Assembly: GCA_947496175.1 (NCBI GenBank)
Contig: CANMBU010000003.1
Span: forward strand, 310,001 to 374,000
Direction: 5' to 3'
DNA from: an uncultured Roseovarius sp.
Lineage (GTDB): Bacteria; Pseudomonadota; Alphaproteobacteria; Rhodobacterales; Rhodobacteraceae
Length of the DNA stretch: 64,000 nucleotides
In this document: positions 10,632 through 20,444 of the stretch, one piece after another
Layout: each line of letters starts with the position of its first letter
Numbering within the stretch: the first letter of the stretch is position 1
Notes under the pieces: model-generated
Told to the model about the DNA's origin: nothing
Database searches by the model: none
The model's input: only the letters and a program-made list of their open reading frames with translations
Made by a program: the position numbers and the translations under genes

Positions 10632-11271
10632 CCTTCATCTGATGACGCTGATGCAATGGCTTTCGCCTGGGTTTCCGATCAGCAGCTATGCCTATTCACA
10701 TGGGCTGGAAATGGCGATTGCGGAGGGGAACGTTACGGATGCCGAAAGCCTGCACGACTGGCTCGACGGAGTGTTGAGCCACGGCACCGGGCGCAGTGAT
10801 GCGATCTGGGTCAGGGTCTCTTATGGCGCGGCTGACAACGATGAGTTGGACGCTCTTAACGCGCAGGCAATCGCCTTCATGCCAGCACACGAGCGACGGC
10901 TTGAGGCGCAAAAACAAGGCGCGGCCTTCGTGCGCACGCTCAATGAGGTTTGGAAGACAGACCTGCCGAACGACTTGCTTTTGCCCTTGGCCTTGGGCGC
11001 GGCTGCACGTCGTCAGGTGATTGATCCGGACCGTGTAGTGCCCCTTTACCTGCAAGCATTTCTCGCCAATCTGGTGGCGGCAGCACAGCGCCTGATGCCC
11101 TTGGGCCAGATCGAAGCACAGCGCATATTGGCACGTCTGCATCCTCAAACCTTGTCGGTGGCCCGAGCGACGCAAGGCCTTATGATCTCTGATATTCACA
11201 GCGCAGCATTCATGTCCGATATCATGGCGATGCGGCATGAAACGCTTCAACCAAGGCTTTTTCACACATGA
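10621..11271 (+). CDS. ureF: Urease accessory protein UreF
   Basis: UreF links UreD to the GTPase UreG and gates GTP hydrolysis during nickel insertion. The ATG at 10621 gives 216 residues starting [28 protein letters not shown]; the [17 protein letters not shown] segment is the family signature. An earlier start at 10501 would add 40 residues overlapping ureE and is not favoured. It overlaps ureE by 11 bases and ureG by four, consistent with coupled translation. Confidence 0.95.
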   Translation: MPTDLHLMTLMQWLSPGFPISSYAYSHGLEMAIAEGNVTDAESLHDWLDGVLSHGTGRSDAIWVRVSYGAADNDELDALNAQAIAFMPAHERRLEAQKQGAAFVRTLNEVWKTDLPNDLLLPLALGAAARRQVIDPDRVVPLYLQAFLANLVAAAQRLMPLGQIEAQRILARLHPQTLSVARATQGLMISDIHSAAFMSDIMAMRHETLQPRLFHT

Positions 11272-11888
11272 CACAGTTTAACGGCCCTGTTCGAATTGGC
11301 ATTGGCGGTCCAGTTGGGGCTGGCAAAACGACATTGACCGCATGTCTTGCCAAAGCGTTGAAGGTAGAGTTCTCGATCGGCGTGATCACCAATGACATCT
11401 ACACGCAAGAAGACGCCGAAGCTCTAACACGGATGCAAATCCTGCCATCTGATAGGATCATCGGTGTCGAGACGGGTGGGTGCCCCCACACAGCCATCAG
11501 GGAAGACGCGTCAATCAACTTGGCCGCCGTAGCTGAAATGCAGGCACGCCATTCGGATCTTGATATCGTGTTGATCGAAAGCGGCGGAGACAACCTGTCC
11601 GCGACATTCAGCCCTGAATTGGCAGATGTGACAGTCTATGTCATCGATGTCGCGGCGGGTGAAGAAATTCCGCGCAAAGGCGGACCAGCCATCACACGGT
11701 CTGACTTACTGGTCATCAACAAGACAGATCTTGCCCAGCATGTTGGGGCCTCGCTGGAGGTCATGGAACGCGACGCGATGCGGGTGCGCAATGGCCGTCC
11801 GTTCTATTTCACCTCCCTTAAATCACAGAAGGGTCTGGATGGATTGACCAAAGATCTCTGCGCAGTGGCTGGTTTGAGCCTGCGATAA
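11268..11888 (+). CDS. ureG: Urease accessory GTPase UreG
   Basis: SIMIBI-class GTPase that powers nickel transfer into urease, 206 residues. The P-loop GPVGAGKT is at residues 14-21. The metal-binding CPH motif ([13 protein letters not shown]), the [15 protein letters not shown] switch segment and the NKTDLA base-recognition motif are all present. It is the last gene of the urease operon. No clear terminator hairpin with a T-run was seen behind it. Confidence 0.97.
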   Translation: MTQFNGPVRIGIGGPVGAGKTTLTACLAKALKVEFSIGVITNDIYTQEDAEALTRMQILPSDRIIGVETGGCPHTAIREDASINLAAVAEMQARHSDLDIVLIESGGDNLSATFSPELADVTVYVIDVAAGEEIPRKGGPAITRSDLLVINKTDLAQHVGASLEVMERDAMRVRNGRPFYFTSLKSQKGLDGLTKDLCAVAGLSLR

Positions 11889-12260
11889 ACCGATCTCTGG
11901 GCTTGTCAGAGCGTTTTGAGCAAAATCTCCTGGCCGGATACGCAACGCGGTGTGCCATGAGATAGCTTTGGGTTCTTGGGAAAATGCCTGCTCTGATTCC
12001 ACGAACCGTTATTGGTTACAACTCGCCGGGAACGTCCGGTATGTGCCGTCGTCTTCAGGTTTAATTTCTATGTCGGCTTTGAGCGCAAAGCAGCTATTCG
12101 CACAAAGTGCAGCATTTGAGAGGTGTGGGCTCAAACCAGCCCTTCATCGGTTTTCTCAGCACCAACCAAGTGCCGTGCTCCAGGCAGCTCGCTGATCTTT
12201 TTCCAAAACATTTCCCGCCAAAACCACAGTTTTGCCGAAGTTGGTCTGCACAAGAATTTC
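11889..12260. other. Intergenic region after ureG, with a degenerate dispersed repeat
   Basis: No credible gene is seen in these 372 bases. Positions 12070-12100 (TGTCGGCTTTGAGCGCAAAG and on) resemble the segments at 56676-56695, 41339-41359 and 57715-57735, and look like a decayed dispersed repeat. The promoter of the next gene is presumably near the right end. Confidence 0.5.
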
Positions 12261-12734
12261 ATGGAAACCCAAATGCATATGCCCAACCCAGACCGGCCTG
12301 AGTTCCTGAGGACTTGGGGATTTTACGCCGTTTTAGCGGGGGCAATGGCCCTTCTTTTGGTTTTTGCGCAGATTGTTGGGCCGACCTTTGAGACCAAACC
12401 TTCTATTGGGACGCAGATTGGCGAAATCGCAGGAGACATCAAACGCTCTGCCTGGCGCAGTCTGCTGGGATTGCCGAAACCTGAACCGGAAGCGGTGTCG
12501 CCACCGATCTGGAGCTATGTTGCCATGGCCGCGCCTGTTTTCGGCGTGCTGGCCATTGTCCTGTCACTCATCTCGGGCGTGCTGCGTGAGAACTGGCGCT
12601 TTTCGGTCTACGGAACAAGTTTTGGTGTTGCAGCGATTGTTTTCCATTTCGTCTGGTGGATCGCGGTGCTTGTCGCGGGCGTGGTGTTGCTTGTGTCCAT
12701 CATCGAAAACATGGGCGATATTTTCAGTTTCTGA
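12261..12734 (+). CDS. Uncharacterised inner-membrane protein
   Basis: A protein of about 157 residues with three strongly hydrophobic segments: residues around 20-40 (YAVLAGAMALLLVFAQIVG), 90-110 (YVAMAAPVFGVLAIVLSLIS) and 125-150. A short soluble loop (SIGTQIGEIAGDIKRSAWRSLLG) lies between the first two. I recognise no family. ATG codons at 12261, 12273 and 12279 are all possible starts; the first is reported, while an earlier frame start at 12123 would add an unlikely polar stretch. It stands alone between ureG and a small membrane-protein gene. Confidence 0.7.
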   Translation: METQMHMPNPDRPEFLRTWGFYAVLAGAMALLLVFAQIVGPTFETKPSIGTQIGEIAGDIKRSAWRSLLGLPKPEPEAVSPPIWSYVAMAAPVFGVLAIVLSLISGVLRENWRFSVYGTSFGVAAIVFHFVWWIAVLVAGVVLLVSIIENMGDIFSF

Positions 12735-12942
12735 CGCTTATCGCATCAATGCGCCTGCTCGTTCAGGTCCCATTCTTTCCATTTTGAATACAGTTCTTTG
12801 AATTTACAGGGATTAATTCCACTATTTTCCCTGGAATTCAGCAATTTGGGCTGTTTGACACAGCTTCACCATAATTGCCACATTTCTGCCACAATCTCGT
12901 ACGATTCCAGTCTCATTCTATTGTGTACTGGGAGTTGTGGGG

Positions 12943-13101
12943 ATGAGTTACTGGGATGATGCCGAAGTAATCGACAAGCATCAAAAGTGGTCGCAATGGA
13001 CCATGAAGCCAAAGAAAAAGCCGGTGAAAGCGACAACTTACGCGGCAGGTATTGTGTTTGCGATGTCGGCGGGTTTTGTGGTGGCGCTGATCTTTGCGTG
13101 A
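12943..13101 (+). CDS. Small single-span membrane protein of 52 residues
   Basis: The frame starts with ATG at 12943 and has GGGAG about 9 bases upstream. It encodes 52 residues: an acidic N-terminus (MSYWDDAEVIDKHQKWSQW), a basic patch (KPKKKP) and one membrane helix (TYAAGIVFAMSAGFVVALIFA) running to the C-terminus. By the positive-inside rule the N-terminus is probably cytoplasmic. I do not know a family for it. The good ribosome-binding site, the coherent composition and the free intergenic position support a real gene. Confidence 0.65.
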   Translation: MSYWDDAEVIDKHQKWSQWTMKPKKKPVKATTYAAGIVFAMSAGFVVALIFA

Positions 13102-13155
13102 GGGCGCTGCGCGCAGCGAAAAGACAGTTTGTACTTCAGGCAAGTCTGACCATGT

Positions 13156-13704
13156 TTAGAGCGCCTGGCGCCATTGGCCCGGCTTTAACCCTTGAACTGT
13201 CCACTCTCCAATCCGCCATCGGATCAGTCTGAGCGTGGGATGCCCCACATGCGCCGTCATGCGGCGCACCTGCCGGTTGCGCCCCTCGGATAGGATGATT
13301 TCCAACCAACTATCAGGCACAGATTTGCGGTAGCGGATGGGCGGATCGCGCGCCCAGATATCCGGCGCCTCAATCTGTCGAACTTTAGCGCGTCGTGTCG
13401 GGCCATCCTTGAGCGTAACGCCATCGCACAAGGCCCGTATTGCCATGTCATCGGGCACGCCTTCAACTTGGGCGAGATAAGTTTTTTCCTTTTTGAATCG
13501 GGGATTTGAAAGGCGCGCCTGAAGTCGTCCATTGTCGGTCAGAACCAAGAGCCCCTCACTGTCGCGATCCAGACGCCCGGCGGCGTATACTCCGGGGACG
13601 TCAATGTAATTCGAAAGGGTCTCGCGGGGACTGCCCTCGGAGCCTTTGTCGGTAAATTGCGAGAGGACACCGTAAGGTTTGTTAAAGAGCAGAACGCGGG
13701 TCAC
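13156..13704 (-). CDS. rluE: 23S rRNA pseudouridine synthase, RluE-like
   Basis: Pseudouridine synthase of the RsuA/RluE family, 182 residues. The catalytic aspartate lies in [14 protein letters not shown], and the C-terminal [25 protein letters not shown] is the family [17 protein letters not shown] motif. It lacks the N-terminal S4 domain of RsuA/RluB, which fits RluE, the enzyme that modifies U2457 (E. coli numbering). The start is GTG at 13704, 13 bases after the trpE stop, so it may be cotranscribed with trpE. Confidence 0.9.
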   Translation of the reverse strand: MTRVLLFNKPYGVLSQFTDKGSEGSPRETLSNYIDVPGVYAAGRLDRDSEGLLVLTDNGRLQARLSNPRFKKEKTYLAQVEGVPDDMAIRALCDGVTLKDGPTRRAKVRQIEAPDIWARDPPIRYRKSVPDSWLEIILSEGRNRQVRRMTAHVGHPTLRLIRWRIGEWTVQGLKPGQWRQAL

Positions 13705-13716
13705 GGGGTCGCCCGA

Positions 13717-15228
13717 TCAGCCATTGTCATCCCGGTCAAACCTTGCAGCATCCGCTGCAGCGCGCCGAATGGCGTTGGATTTATGCACGGTTTCCATGAA
13801 TTCGACCTCTGGGTCGCTGTCATAAACCACGCCGCCTCCGGCCTGGATATAGAGCTTTTGATCCTTCACAACCGCTGTCCGCAGCGCGATGCACACATCC
13901 ATGTCGCCACCGGCGCTGAAATACCCAACCCCGCCGCCATAGACGCCGCGCTTTTCCGGCTCCAGCTCGTCGATTATTTCCATCGCCCGCACTTTGGGAG
14001 CACCTGAAACCGTACCCGCCGGAAGCCCGGCCAGAAGGGCCGAGAGCGCGTCATGCTCCTCGCTCAAGTCCCCCACGACGTTCGAGACGATATGCATCAC
14101 GTGGCTGTAGCGCTCGATGATGAACTCTTCAGTGGGATGCACCGTGCCGATCTTGGCCACGCGGCCCACATCGTTGCGCCCCAGATCGAGCAGCATGAGA
14201 TGCTCTGCCAGTTCTTTGGGATCGGCCAGCAAATCTGCTTCATGCGCTCTGTCTTCTTCCGGTGTCGCGCCGCGGGGACGCGTGCCGGCGATGGGGCGGA
14301 TCGTGACCTCGCCATCCATCACACGCACAAGGATTTCCGGGCTGGCCCCAACCACCTGAAAGCCGCCGAAGTTGAAGTAGAACATGAAGGGCGACGGATT
14401 GGTGCGCCGCAGGCTGCGGTAAAGCGTGAAGGGCGGCCGCGTGAAGTTTTGTGTCCAGCGCTGGCTTGGAACAACCTGAAAGATGTCACCGGCGCGGATG
14501 TATTCCTTGGCGGCCTCAACGGCGGCCTTGTAGCCCTCGCGGGTGAAATTCGACTGTGGTTCTGCCGCGTCATCCGCTTCGCCCAGATCTCGCGCTTGCT
14601 GGGGCAGGGCGCGTTCCATATCGCGCACCGCATCCATGACACGCTCAGCCGCCTGCGCATAGGCCGCGCGCGCGCTTTGGCCCTCGCTCACCCAAGCCGG
14701 GGACACCACTGTGACGTCGCCCTTGACCCCATCCAGCACTGCGATCACCGAAGGGCGTTGCAGCATCGCATCAGGCAGGCCAAGCGGGTCCGGGTTCACG
14801 TTGGGCAGATGTTCCACCAGCCGGATCATGTCATAGCCGAGATAACCAAAAAGCCCCGCACTGGCGGCGGGCAGGTCATCGGGCAGGTCGATCCGGCTTT
14901 CCGCAATCAGATCGCGCAGGCGTTCCAGCGGGTCGCCTTCAAGCTCGGTAAATGCGTCCGCGTCATACCGCGCCTGCCGGTTGATGCGACTGGCGGTGCC
15001 GTGGCATTGCCAGACAAGATCGGGCTTCATGCCAATGATCGAATAACGCCCACGAACCTCTCCGCCGGTGACGGACTCCAGCATGAACGCATCGCGCGCC
15101 GCGCCGGTGAGCTTGAGCATCAGCGATACGGGCGTATCAAGGTCGGCCGCGAGCTTGGTATAAACGACCTGGTTTTGGCCCGCCTCATAGCCCTTTGCGA
15201 AGGCCTCGAATGATGGGATCAGATCCAA
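13717..15228 (-). CDS. trpE: Anthranilate synthase component I
   Basis: Converts chorismate to anthranilate, the first step of tryptophan synthesis, using ammonia from TrpG. It has 503 residues. LESVTGG is the N-terminal feedback-site motif, and the chorismate-binding domain shows RPIAGTRPRGATPEED, LLDLGRNDVGRVA and LPAGTVSGAPKVRAMEIIDELE. The only in-frame start is TTG at 15228, since a stop lies four codons upstream. trpG is not in this window. The gene lies between ppiD and rluE on the same strand. Confidence 0.96.
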   Translation of the reverse strand: MDLIPSFEAFAKGYEAGQNQVVYTKLAADLDTPVSLMLKLTGAARDAFMLESVTGGEVRGRYSIIGMKPDLVWQCHGTASRINRQARYDADAFTELEGDPLERLRDLIAESRIDLPDDLPAASAGLFGYLGYDMIRLVEHLPNVNPDPLGLPDAMLQRPSVIAVLDGVKGDVTVVSPAWVSEGQSARAAYAQAAERVMDAVRDMERALPQQARDLGEADDAAEPQSNFTREGYKAAVEAAKEYIRAGDIFQVVPSQRWTQNFTRPPFTLYRSLRRTNPSPFMFYFNFGGFQVVGASPEILVRVMDGEVTIRPIAGTRPRGATPEEDRAHEADLLADPKELAEHLMLLDLGRNDVGRVAKIGTVHPTEEFIIERYSHVMHIVSNVVGDLSEEHDALSALLAGLPAGTVSGAPKVRAMEIIDELEPEKRGVYGGGVGYFSAGGDMDVCIALRTAVVKDQKLYIQAGGGVVYDSDPEVEFMETVHKSNAIRRAAADAARFDRDDNG

Positions 15229-15240
15229 ACCGGGTGTCCG

Positions 15241-17082
15241 TTACTGAAAGTTCAGATGCACGGCATTGATCGCCGCGTCGTCAATCTCGATGCCTGCGCG
15301 GCTGCGAATGTCAGTTGCCAGAATTTGCAGGTAGTCGCGTGAAACAGTGCCTGCCGCCTCGTTGCGAAGTTGCTGGATCACTTGCGTTAAGTCCTCATCT
15401 GCTTCATCCGGAGGCTGAATGCTATCGAGTTTGAGCACAAAGACACGGCCCGGTCCGCGGATCAGTGCCACTTCGCCTGCATCCATGGAAAACACGCGGT
15501 CAATGAAATCGGCAGGTGCATTGTCGACAAAGCCCCGGCGAGTGAGCTCTTGCGTTCCAGTCACCGCCAGATCGACACCTTCAAAGGTCTTGCCGTCGCG
15601 CATCTCCTCGATAAGCGGTGTGACCTTTTCAACCAGAAGCTCAACATAGGTCTGGTTTTCCCATCCCGCGACAACCTCGTCACGCACGTCCTCAAGTGGC
15701 GCAAGTTCGGGCGGGATCGTTTCATCCAGCCGCATGGCATAGATGCTGCCATCATCAAGCTGCATGACCTCTGGAAAGTCGTTCTCGGTCAGTGACGCAG
15801 CAGCGGCGCGGAAGGCCTCATAGGCGGCGATGTCATCGCTGACGGTCGGGTTCCAGACGATCTCGGCCACCTGCATGTCGGTCTCTTCGGCGAGGTCCTC
15901 AACAGTCGCGCCGCCGGCAAGCAGGTCGTCAATACTGTCGACTTGCGATTCCACCACACGGCGGGCGCGGTCGGCGCCAACGCTTTCCCGAAGCTGGGGC
16001 AGGGCCTCTTCAAAGGACGTTTCCTGTGCCTCGAGAATTGCATTTACACGGAACAGAGCCGGGCCAAGATCGGTCTCGACCGGGCCGATGACATGTCCTG
16101 TCAGACCGGCGAATACGGCCTCAGCATTGGCGCCCAGATCGCGTGCTGTCACGACGCCGAGGTCCGTGTCGGAGAGGCGCAAACCACGTTCTGCCACCAG
16201 ATCCGAAAAGCTGACAGTGCCAATTGCAACGCGCTCTGCTGCCGCGGCGGCGTCATCCTGGGATGGAAAGACGAGCCGATCCACCATGCGCCGTTCAGGT
16301 TGATTAAGCTCCTCGAAACGTTCTTCATACGCGTCGCGCAGGGATTGATCGTCAATCTCCACCGTGTCCACGATCATTTCCGGCGTGAGCCAGGCATAGG
16401 TGATGCGTTTGGATTCCGGGCGTGTGAAAAGAGCGGCGTTTTCCTGGTGGTAGGCTTGCAGGTCAGCCTCGGTTGGTTCCGGAACGCCGACTTCGACATC
16501 GTTGCGTGTCTGCAGGCTCCATGTGATGGCACGACGTTCGCCCAGATAGGCGGCAAGCGTGTCGCCATAGGCATCGGGAAGCGTCACGCCAGCCAGAACA
16601 GATGCCTGTAGGAAGCTGCGCGCGGTGTCGCGGCGCATGCTTTCTTCAAAGTCGCGCTCGGACATACCCGCCTGTTCGAGAGTAAAGCGATAGGCCTCGC
16701 GGTTGAACTCACCATCGCCGCCGCGAAATTGCGGCATGGCAAGGATTTGTTCCCCAATCGCCTCATCGCCGACGGACACGCCGCTTGCGATCATTTCGTG
16801 ATCAAACGCCGCCTGGCTGATGAGCTGGGATAGAACCCGTTCCGGCACACCTTCGGCACTGGCCTGAACAAAGCTGACAGGCTCTCCACGGCTGGCTTGC
16901 AAAGCGTTGATTTCCTGTTGCAACCCGCGGAAGTATTCATCGACGCGAATATCGGCCTCGCCGACCTTGCCGACGCTGCGCAATGTGCCCGACAGGCTTG
17001 TCACGCCAAAGCCGCCAAGCCCCAGAATGAGCAGGCCCATGAGAATCCAGACCAGTGGTTTGGTGATACTTTTCGATGCCAT
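15241..17082 (-). CDS. ppiD: Periplasmic peptidyl-prolyl isomerase, PpiD/SurA type
   Basis: Membrane-anchored folding factor for exported proteins. The ATG at 17082 follows GAGGAAGAGC and gives 613 residues; an upstream frame start at 17196 is not favoured. One N-terminal membrane helix (PLVWILMGLLILGLGGFGV, residues about 8-28) is followed by a SurA_N-type chaperone region and then a parvulin-like domain around residues 230-330. A helical C-terminal tail follows. The parvulin part is divergent, so isomerase activity is less certain than the chaperone role. It sits 12 bases before trpE. Confidence 0.9.
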   Translation of the reverse strand: MASKSITKPLVWILMGLLILGLGGFGVTSLSGTLRSVGKVGEADIRVDEYFRGLQQEINALQASRGEPVSFVQASAEGVPERVLSQLISQAAFDHEMIASGVSVGDEAIGEQILAMPQFRGGDGEFNREAYRFTLEQAGMSERDFEESMRRDTARSFLQASVLAGVTLPDAYGDTLAAYLGERRAITWSLQTRNDVEVGVPEPTEADLQAYHQENAALFTRPESKRITYAWLTPEMIVDTVEIDDQSLRDAYEERFEELNQPERRMVDRLVFPSQDDAAAAAERVAIGTVSFSDLVAERGLRLSDTDLGVVTARDLGANAEAVFAGLTGHVIGPVETDLGPALFRVNAILEAQETSFEEALPQLRESVGADRARRVVESQVDSIDDLLAGGATVEDLAEETDMQVAEIVWNPTVSDDIAAYEAFRAAAASLTENDFPEVMQLDDGSIYAMRLDETIPPELAPLEDVRDEVVAGWENQTYVELLVEKVTPLIEEMRDGKTFEGVDLAVTGTQELTRRGFVDNAPADFIDRVFSMDAGEVALIRGPGRVFVLKLDSIQPPDEADEDLTQVIQQLRNEAAGTVSRDYLQILATDIRSRAGIEIDDAAINAVHLNFQ

Positions 17083-17128
17083 GCTCTTCCTCGCCAGTGA
17101 CGGTTTATGCGTCAGATTGACCGTGTAT

Positions 17129-18334
17129 CTATTCGCTCTCTCGGGCTTGGGCAATAGGCCAGCGTAGTGCGGCAAGACGATCAAAGAGCAGGCCAACCTC
17201 AGCGCGGTTTACATTGGCGAAGGCAATGCGGAACTGGCGTGCACCGTCTGAGTTGTCTTCGGGCTGAAACATCGTGCCAGGCAGGGCGAGCACACCGGCC
17301 TCTTGCACCAGCTTTGGCGCAAGGTCCTTGGAAGAGCCTTCAAACGGGTGCTGCATATAGGCAAAATAGGCTCCACATCCCATGAGGGTCCATCCGGCCT
17401 CTGCCAGCTTGGGCATGTTGTCCTCAATGGCAGCGCGCCGGTCGAGGATTTCATCCCGCTCCCCGGCGAGCCATTGTGACAGATTTCGCATGCCCCAAAG
17501 CGCCGCGATCTGGCCAAGCTGGTTGGGGCAGATCGTGACCGTATCGAGAAACTTTTCGACTTCGGCCAAGAAGCGCGTGCTAGCCACCATGGCCCCAACG
17601 CGGTGGCCCGTCAGGCGATAGGCCTTGGAAAACGAGTAAAGCTGAATCAGTGTCTTGTCCCAATCGGGTTCCTGGAACAGCGCATGCGGCGCACCGGTGC
17701 GCGCATCAAAGTCGCGGTAGGTCTCATCGACAATGAGCGCAATGCCATGCGCCTGAGCCAATTTGAAAAAGGCCATGACAAGATCAGCGGGGTATTCCAC
17801 GCCACCGGGGTTATTGGGGGTGACCAGAACAATGGCCTGAGTGCGGTCTGTGATGAGGGATTTTGCGTGGTCTGGGTCGGGCAATAGCGTGCTGTCGGTT
17901 GGCAGGGAAACTGCCGTGACACCCGCCATATCCAACCACATTTTATGATTGAAATACCATGGGGTCGGCAAAATGACCTCATCCCCTTCAGAACAGAGGG
18001 CCGTGATCGTTGCGCTGAAAGCCTGATTGCAGCCGGAAGTGATGGCGACCTGATCCGGTGACACCTCGCCGCCATAGGCCCCGCGCCATTGGCTGGCCAC
18101 TTCGGCGCGCAGATCGGGGCGACCGAGTACAGGGCCATAAAGATGCGCCTCTGGCGTATGGAGCGCGGCCTCGGCGATCACCTGCCGCAGAGCCTCGGGG
18201 GGCGGGTCGACCGGTGCTGCCTGACTAACGTTGATCAGAGGCCGGTCTTGCGTAAACTGCACGCCGTCAAGCCAGCGGCGCGCCTCCATCACAGGGGGCG
18301 AAAACGTGGTCTGCGTGCGAGAAAGATGGTTCAT
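17129..18334 (-). CDS. Pyridoxal-phosphate aminotransferase, class I/II
   Basis: A 401-residue fold-type I aminotransferase. The PLP lysine is Lys237 in SFSKAYRLTGHRVG, Asp203 (IVDETYRDF) contacts the cofactor nitrogen, and NNPGG at 174-178 is the conserved cofactor-site turn. The C-terminus retains the arginine in ARQFRIAFANV that binds the substrate carboxylate. The amino-acid substrate cannot be told from sequence alone. It starts three bases before gpt ends on the same strand, so the two may be cotranscribed. Confidence 0.92.
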   Translation of the reverse strand: MNHLSRTQTTFSPPVMEARRWLDGVQFTQDRPLINVSQAAPVDPPPEALRQVIAEAALHTPEAHLYGPVLGRPDLRAEVASQWRGAYGGEVSPDQVAITSGCNQAFSATITALCSEGDEVILPTPWYFNHKMWLDMAGVTAVSLPTDSTLLPDPDHAKSLITDRTQAIVLVTPNNPGGVEYPADLVMAFFKLAQAHGIALIVDETYRDFDARTGAPHALFQEPDWDKTLIQLYSFSKAYRLTGHRVGAMVASTRFLAEVEKFLDTVTICPNQLGQIAALWGMRNLSQWLAGERDEILDRRAAIEDNMPKLAEAGWTLMGCGAYFAYMQHPFEGSSKDLAPKLVQEAGVLALPGTMFQPEDNSDGARQFRIAFANVNRAEVGLLFDRLAALRWPIAQARESE

Positions 18335-18337
18335 ATT

Positions 18338-18835
18338 TCAGGCTCCCCGATAGGGTTCGACATATTGCAGGGCCATATCCCATGGAAAGAATATCCAGGT
18401 GTCCTGGCTCACTTCGGTGATGAATGTATGCACCAGCGCCCGTCCTTTAGGTTTGGCGTAGATCGTCGCCACATGCGCCGCAGGCAGCAGATCGCGGACC
18501 AGTTCCAGAGTGCGCCCGGTGTCGACCAAGTCATCAATAATGAGAACCCCGTCGCCGTCACCCATCAAATCCATGTCCGGAGATTTCAGAATCACCGCCT
18601 CGCTCTGGGTTTGGTGGTCGTAGGATTTCACGCTGATCGTATCGACGGCGCGCACATCAAGCTCACGCGCAATGATCATCGCCGGGGCCATGCCGCCCCG
18701 CGTGATCGCCACAATGGCACGCCAGCCGTCTTCGGGGGCTTCACCCTGCAAACGCCACGCAAGCGCGCGGGCGTCGCGATGCAACTGATCCCAGCTGACG
18801 TGAAAGCCTTTTTCATGGGGCAGGCGGTCGGTCAT
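18338..18835 (-). CDS. gpt: Xanthine phosphoribosyltransferase
   Basis: Purine-salvage enzyme that joins xanthine or guanine to PRPP, 165 residues. The PRPP-binding motif [13 protein letters not shown] is intact, and [13 protein letters not shown] is the upstream PP-loop. [16 protein letters not shown] at the end matches the Gpt C-terminus and separates it from hypoxanthine enzymes. It lies downstream of the LysE-type exporter gene. Confidence 0.94.
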   Translation of the reverse strand: MTDRLPHEKGFHVSWDQLHRDARALAWRLQGEAPEDGWRAIVAITRGGMAPAMIIARELDVRAVDTISVKSYDHQTQSEAVILKSPDMDLMGDGDGVLIIDDLVDTGRTLELVRDLLPAAHVATIYAKPKGRALVHTFITEVSQDTWIFFPWDMALQYVEPYRGA

Positions 18836-18853
18836 GGCAGCCGTCCTTTTGAG

Positions 18854-19456
18854 TTATCGGTTGAACAAAAGCCGCAAGCCAAGTGCGCCGAGCACCAAGG
18901 CGGCGATACGGTCAAAGACGGGTTTCAGCCGTAAGTAGCCTGCGCGCGCAGGAGGCGAGGCCAGAGCCGCCGCCATAAGGGAATAGACAACCAGTTCGAC
19001 GCAGAAATGATTAAGGACAATCAAGCCTTTCTCAGCCAAACTTAATCCTTCGGGGAAGATCACGATCAGGACTGAGGCGGCGAAGAGCACCGACTTGGGG
19101 TTTGCCAGATTGACCAGAACACCGCCCCGGAAGGCCTTGGCGCCCGGCTGTGCAGCGTCGGAAAGTGGCTCCTTGGCGCTCTTCCAGATCGACCAGGCGA
19201 GGTACATCAGATAGAGCGCGCCGCCGATCTTCAGAGCCGTGTAGATAAACGGGAAAAGCCGAAAGATCACATCAAGACCCAGAAGCGCCGCACCAGTCCA
19301 GGCCGCTGCAACAAGACCAAGACCAGCCCCGGTCGCGACCCCCGTCCAAAATCCGCCAGACACCGCTTGTTTGATAGCAAATAGAAAGGCAGGTCCCGGC
19401 GCGGCCATCGCGGCCAGCAGGGTCAGGTTGAAGGCAAGGAGATGGCTGAACTCCAT
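18854..19456 (-). CDS. LysE/RhtB family exporter
   Basis: An inner-membrane exporter of the LysE/RhtB superfamily, 200 residues, with about six hydrophobic segments. The N-terminal AAPGPAFLFAIKQAVSGGFWTGVATGAGLGLVA is the family hallmark, and NLANPKSVLFAASVLIVIFP is the second conserved loop. Family members export amino acids or homoserine lactones; the substrate here is unknown. It is located between fabI and gpt. Confidence 0.92.
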   Translation of the reverse strand: MEFSHLLAFNLTLLAAMAAPGPAFLFAIKQAVSGGFWTGVATGAGLGLVAAAWTGAALLGLDVIFRLFPFIYTALKIGGALYLMYLAWSIWKSAKEPLSDAAQPGAKAFRGGVLVNLANPKSVLFAASVLIVIFPEGLSLAEKGLIVLNHFCVELVVYSLMAAALASPPARAGYLRLKPVFDRIAALVLGALGLRLLFNR

Positions 19457-19465
19457 CGCTCACGC

Positions 19466-20272
19466 TCAGGTCTTGTCGATGTCAGGCGCATCTACCGCCT
19501 TCATGCCAACCACGTGATAGCCTGCATCCACATGCAGGTTTTCGCCTGTAACGCCGCTACTTAAATCAGACAGCAGGTAAAGCGCTGATTTGCCCACGTC
19601 ATCAATGGACACATTGCGGCGCAGGGGCGAATTCAGCTCATTCCATTTGAGGATGTAGCGGAAGTCGCCAATGCCAGATGCGGCAAGCGTTTTGATCGGT
19701 CCCGCGCTGATAGCATTGACGCGAATCCCGTCCTTGCCCAGATCTTCGGCGAGATATTTGACGGATGCCTCAAGCGCCGCCTTGGCCACGCCCATCACAT
19801 TATAGTGCGGCATCACCTGTTCGGCGCCGTAATAGGTCAGTGTCAGCATCGCACCGCCATTGTTCATCATCTTCTCGGCGCGCTGTGCCACGGCCGTAAA
19901 GGAGTAGACCGAGATGTCCATGGTCATCATGAAATTGTCTCGGCTGGTGTCGACATATCGACCGCGCAACTCGTTCTTGTCGGAAAATCCGATGGCATGA
20001 ACTACAAAATCAAGATTGTCCCAGCGATTTTGCAAACCAGAGAAGAGTTCATCAATTGAGGTCGGGTCGCTCACGTCACAGGGCAGAACGATGTCAGAAC
20101 CCAGTTGCTCAGCCAGAGGTGCGACACGCTTTTTCAGGGCATCTCCTTGATAAGAAAAGGCTAATTCGGCGCCCTGTTCTGCACAGGCCTTGGCTATGCC
20201 CCATGCGATGGACTTGTCATTGGCTAGGCCCATAATCAGCCCGCGTTTGCCTGCCATCAAAGAGTTCGACAT
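19466..20272 (-). CDS. fabI: Enoyl-ACP reductase (NADH) FabI
   Basis: Carries out the last reduction of each fatty-acid elongation cycle. 268 residues. The cofactor turn GLANDKSIAWGIA and the catalytic set Tyr147, Tyr157 and Lys164 have FabI spacing (Y-x9-Y-x6-K), not the classical short-chain dehydrogenase spacing. ISAGPIKTLAASGI is the conserved substrate loop. It is divergent from pdxH across 172 bases that should hold both promoters. Confidence 0.97.
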   Translation of the reverse strand: MSNSLMAGKRGLIMGLANDKSIAWGIAKACAEQGAELAFSYQGDALKKRVAPLAEQLGSDIVLPCDVSDPTSIDELFSGLQNRWDNLDFVVHAIGFSDKNELRGRYVDTSRDNFMMTMDISVYSFTAVAQRAEKMMNNGGAMLTLTYYGAEQVMPHYNVMGVAKAALEASVKYLAEDLGKDGIRVNAISAGPIKTLAASGIGDFRYILKWNELNSPLRRNVSIDDVGKSALYLLSDLSSGVTGENLHVDAGYHVVGMKAVDAPDIDKT

Positions 20273-20444
20273 ATCATGCCCCCGGCCCGTGTTTTTAGTG
20301 TATAGTTGCTTTAGGCGATCAAACCCGTAGCATCAAGAGCCTGACGGTGTACCTCGTTTGGACAGGTTGACACGCATGTGGATTTGCAACGCCAGATAGA
20401 CGGGACAGTTTTGGTTAAAGAGTCTGGGACTAAGGGACAGTTAC

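Noticed and set aside
13105-13118. Terminator at the palindrome CGCTGCGCGCAGCG
   Set aside because: The palindrome is perfect but no T-run follows on either strand.
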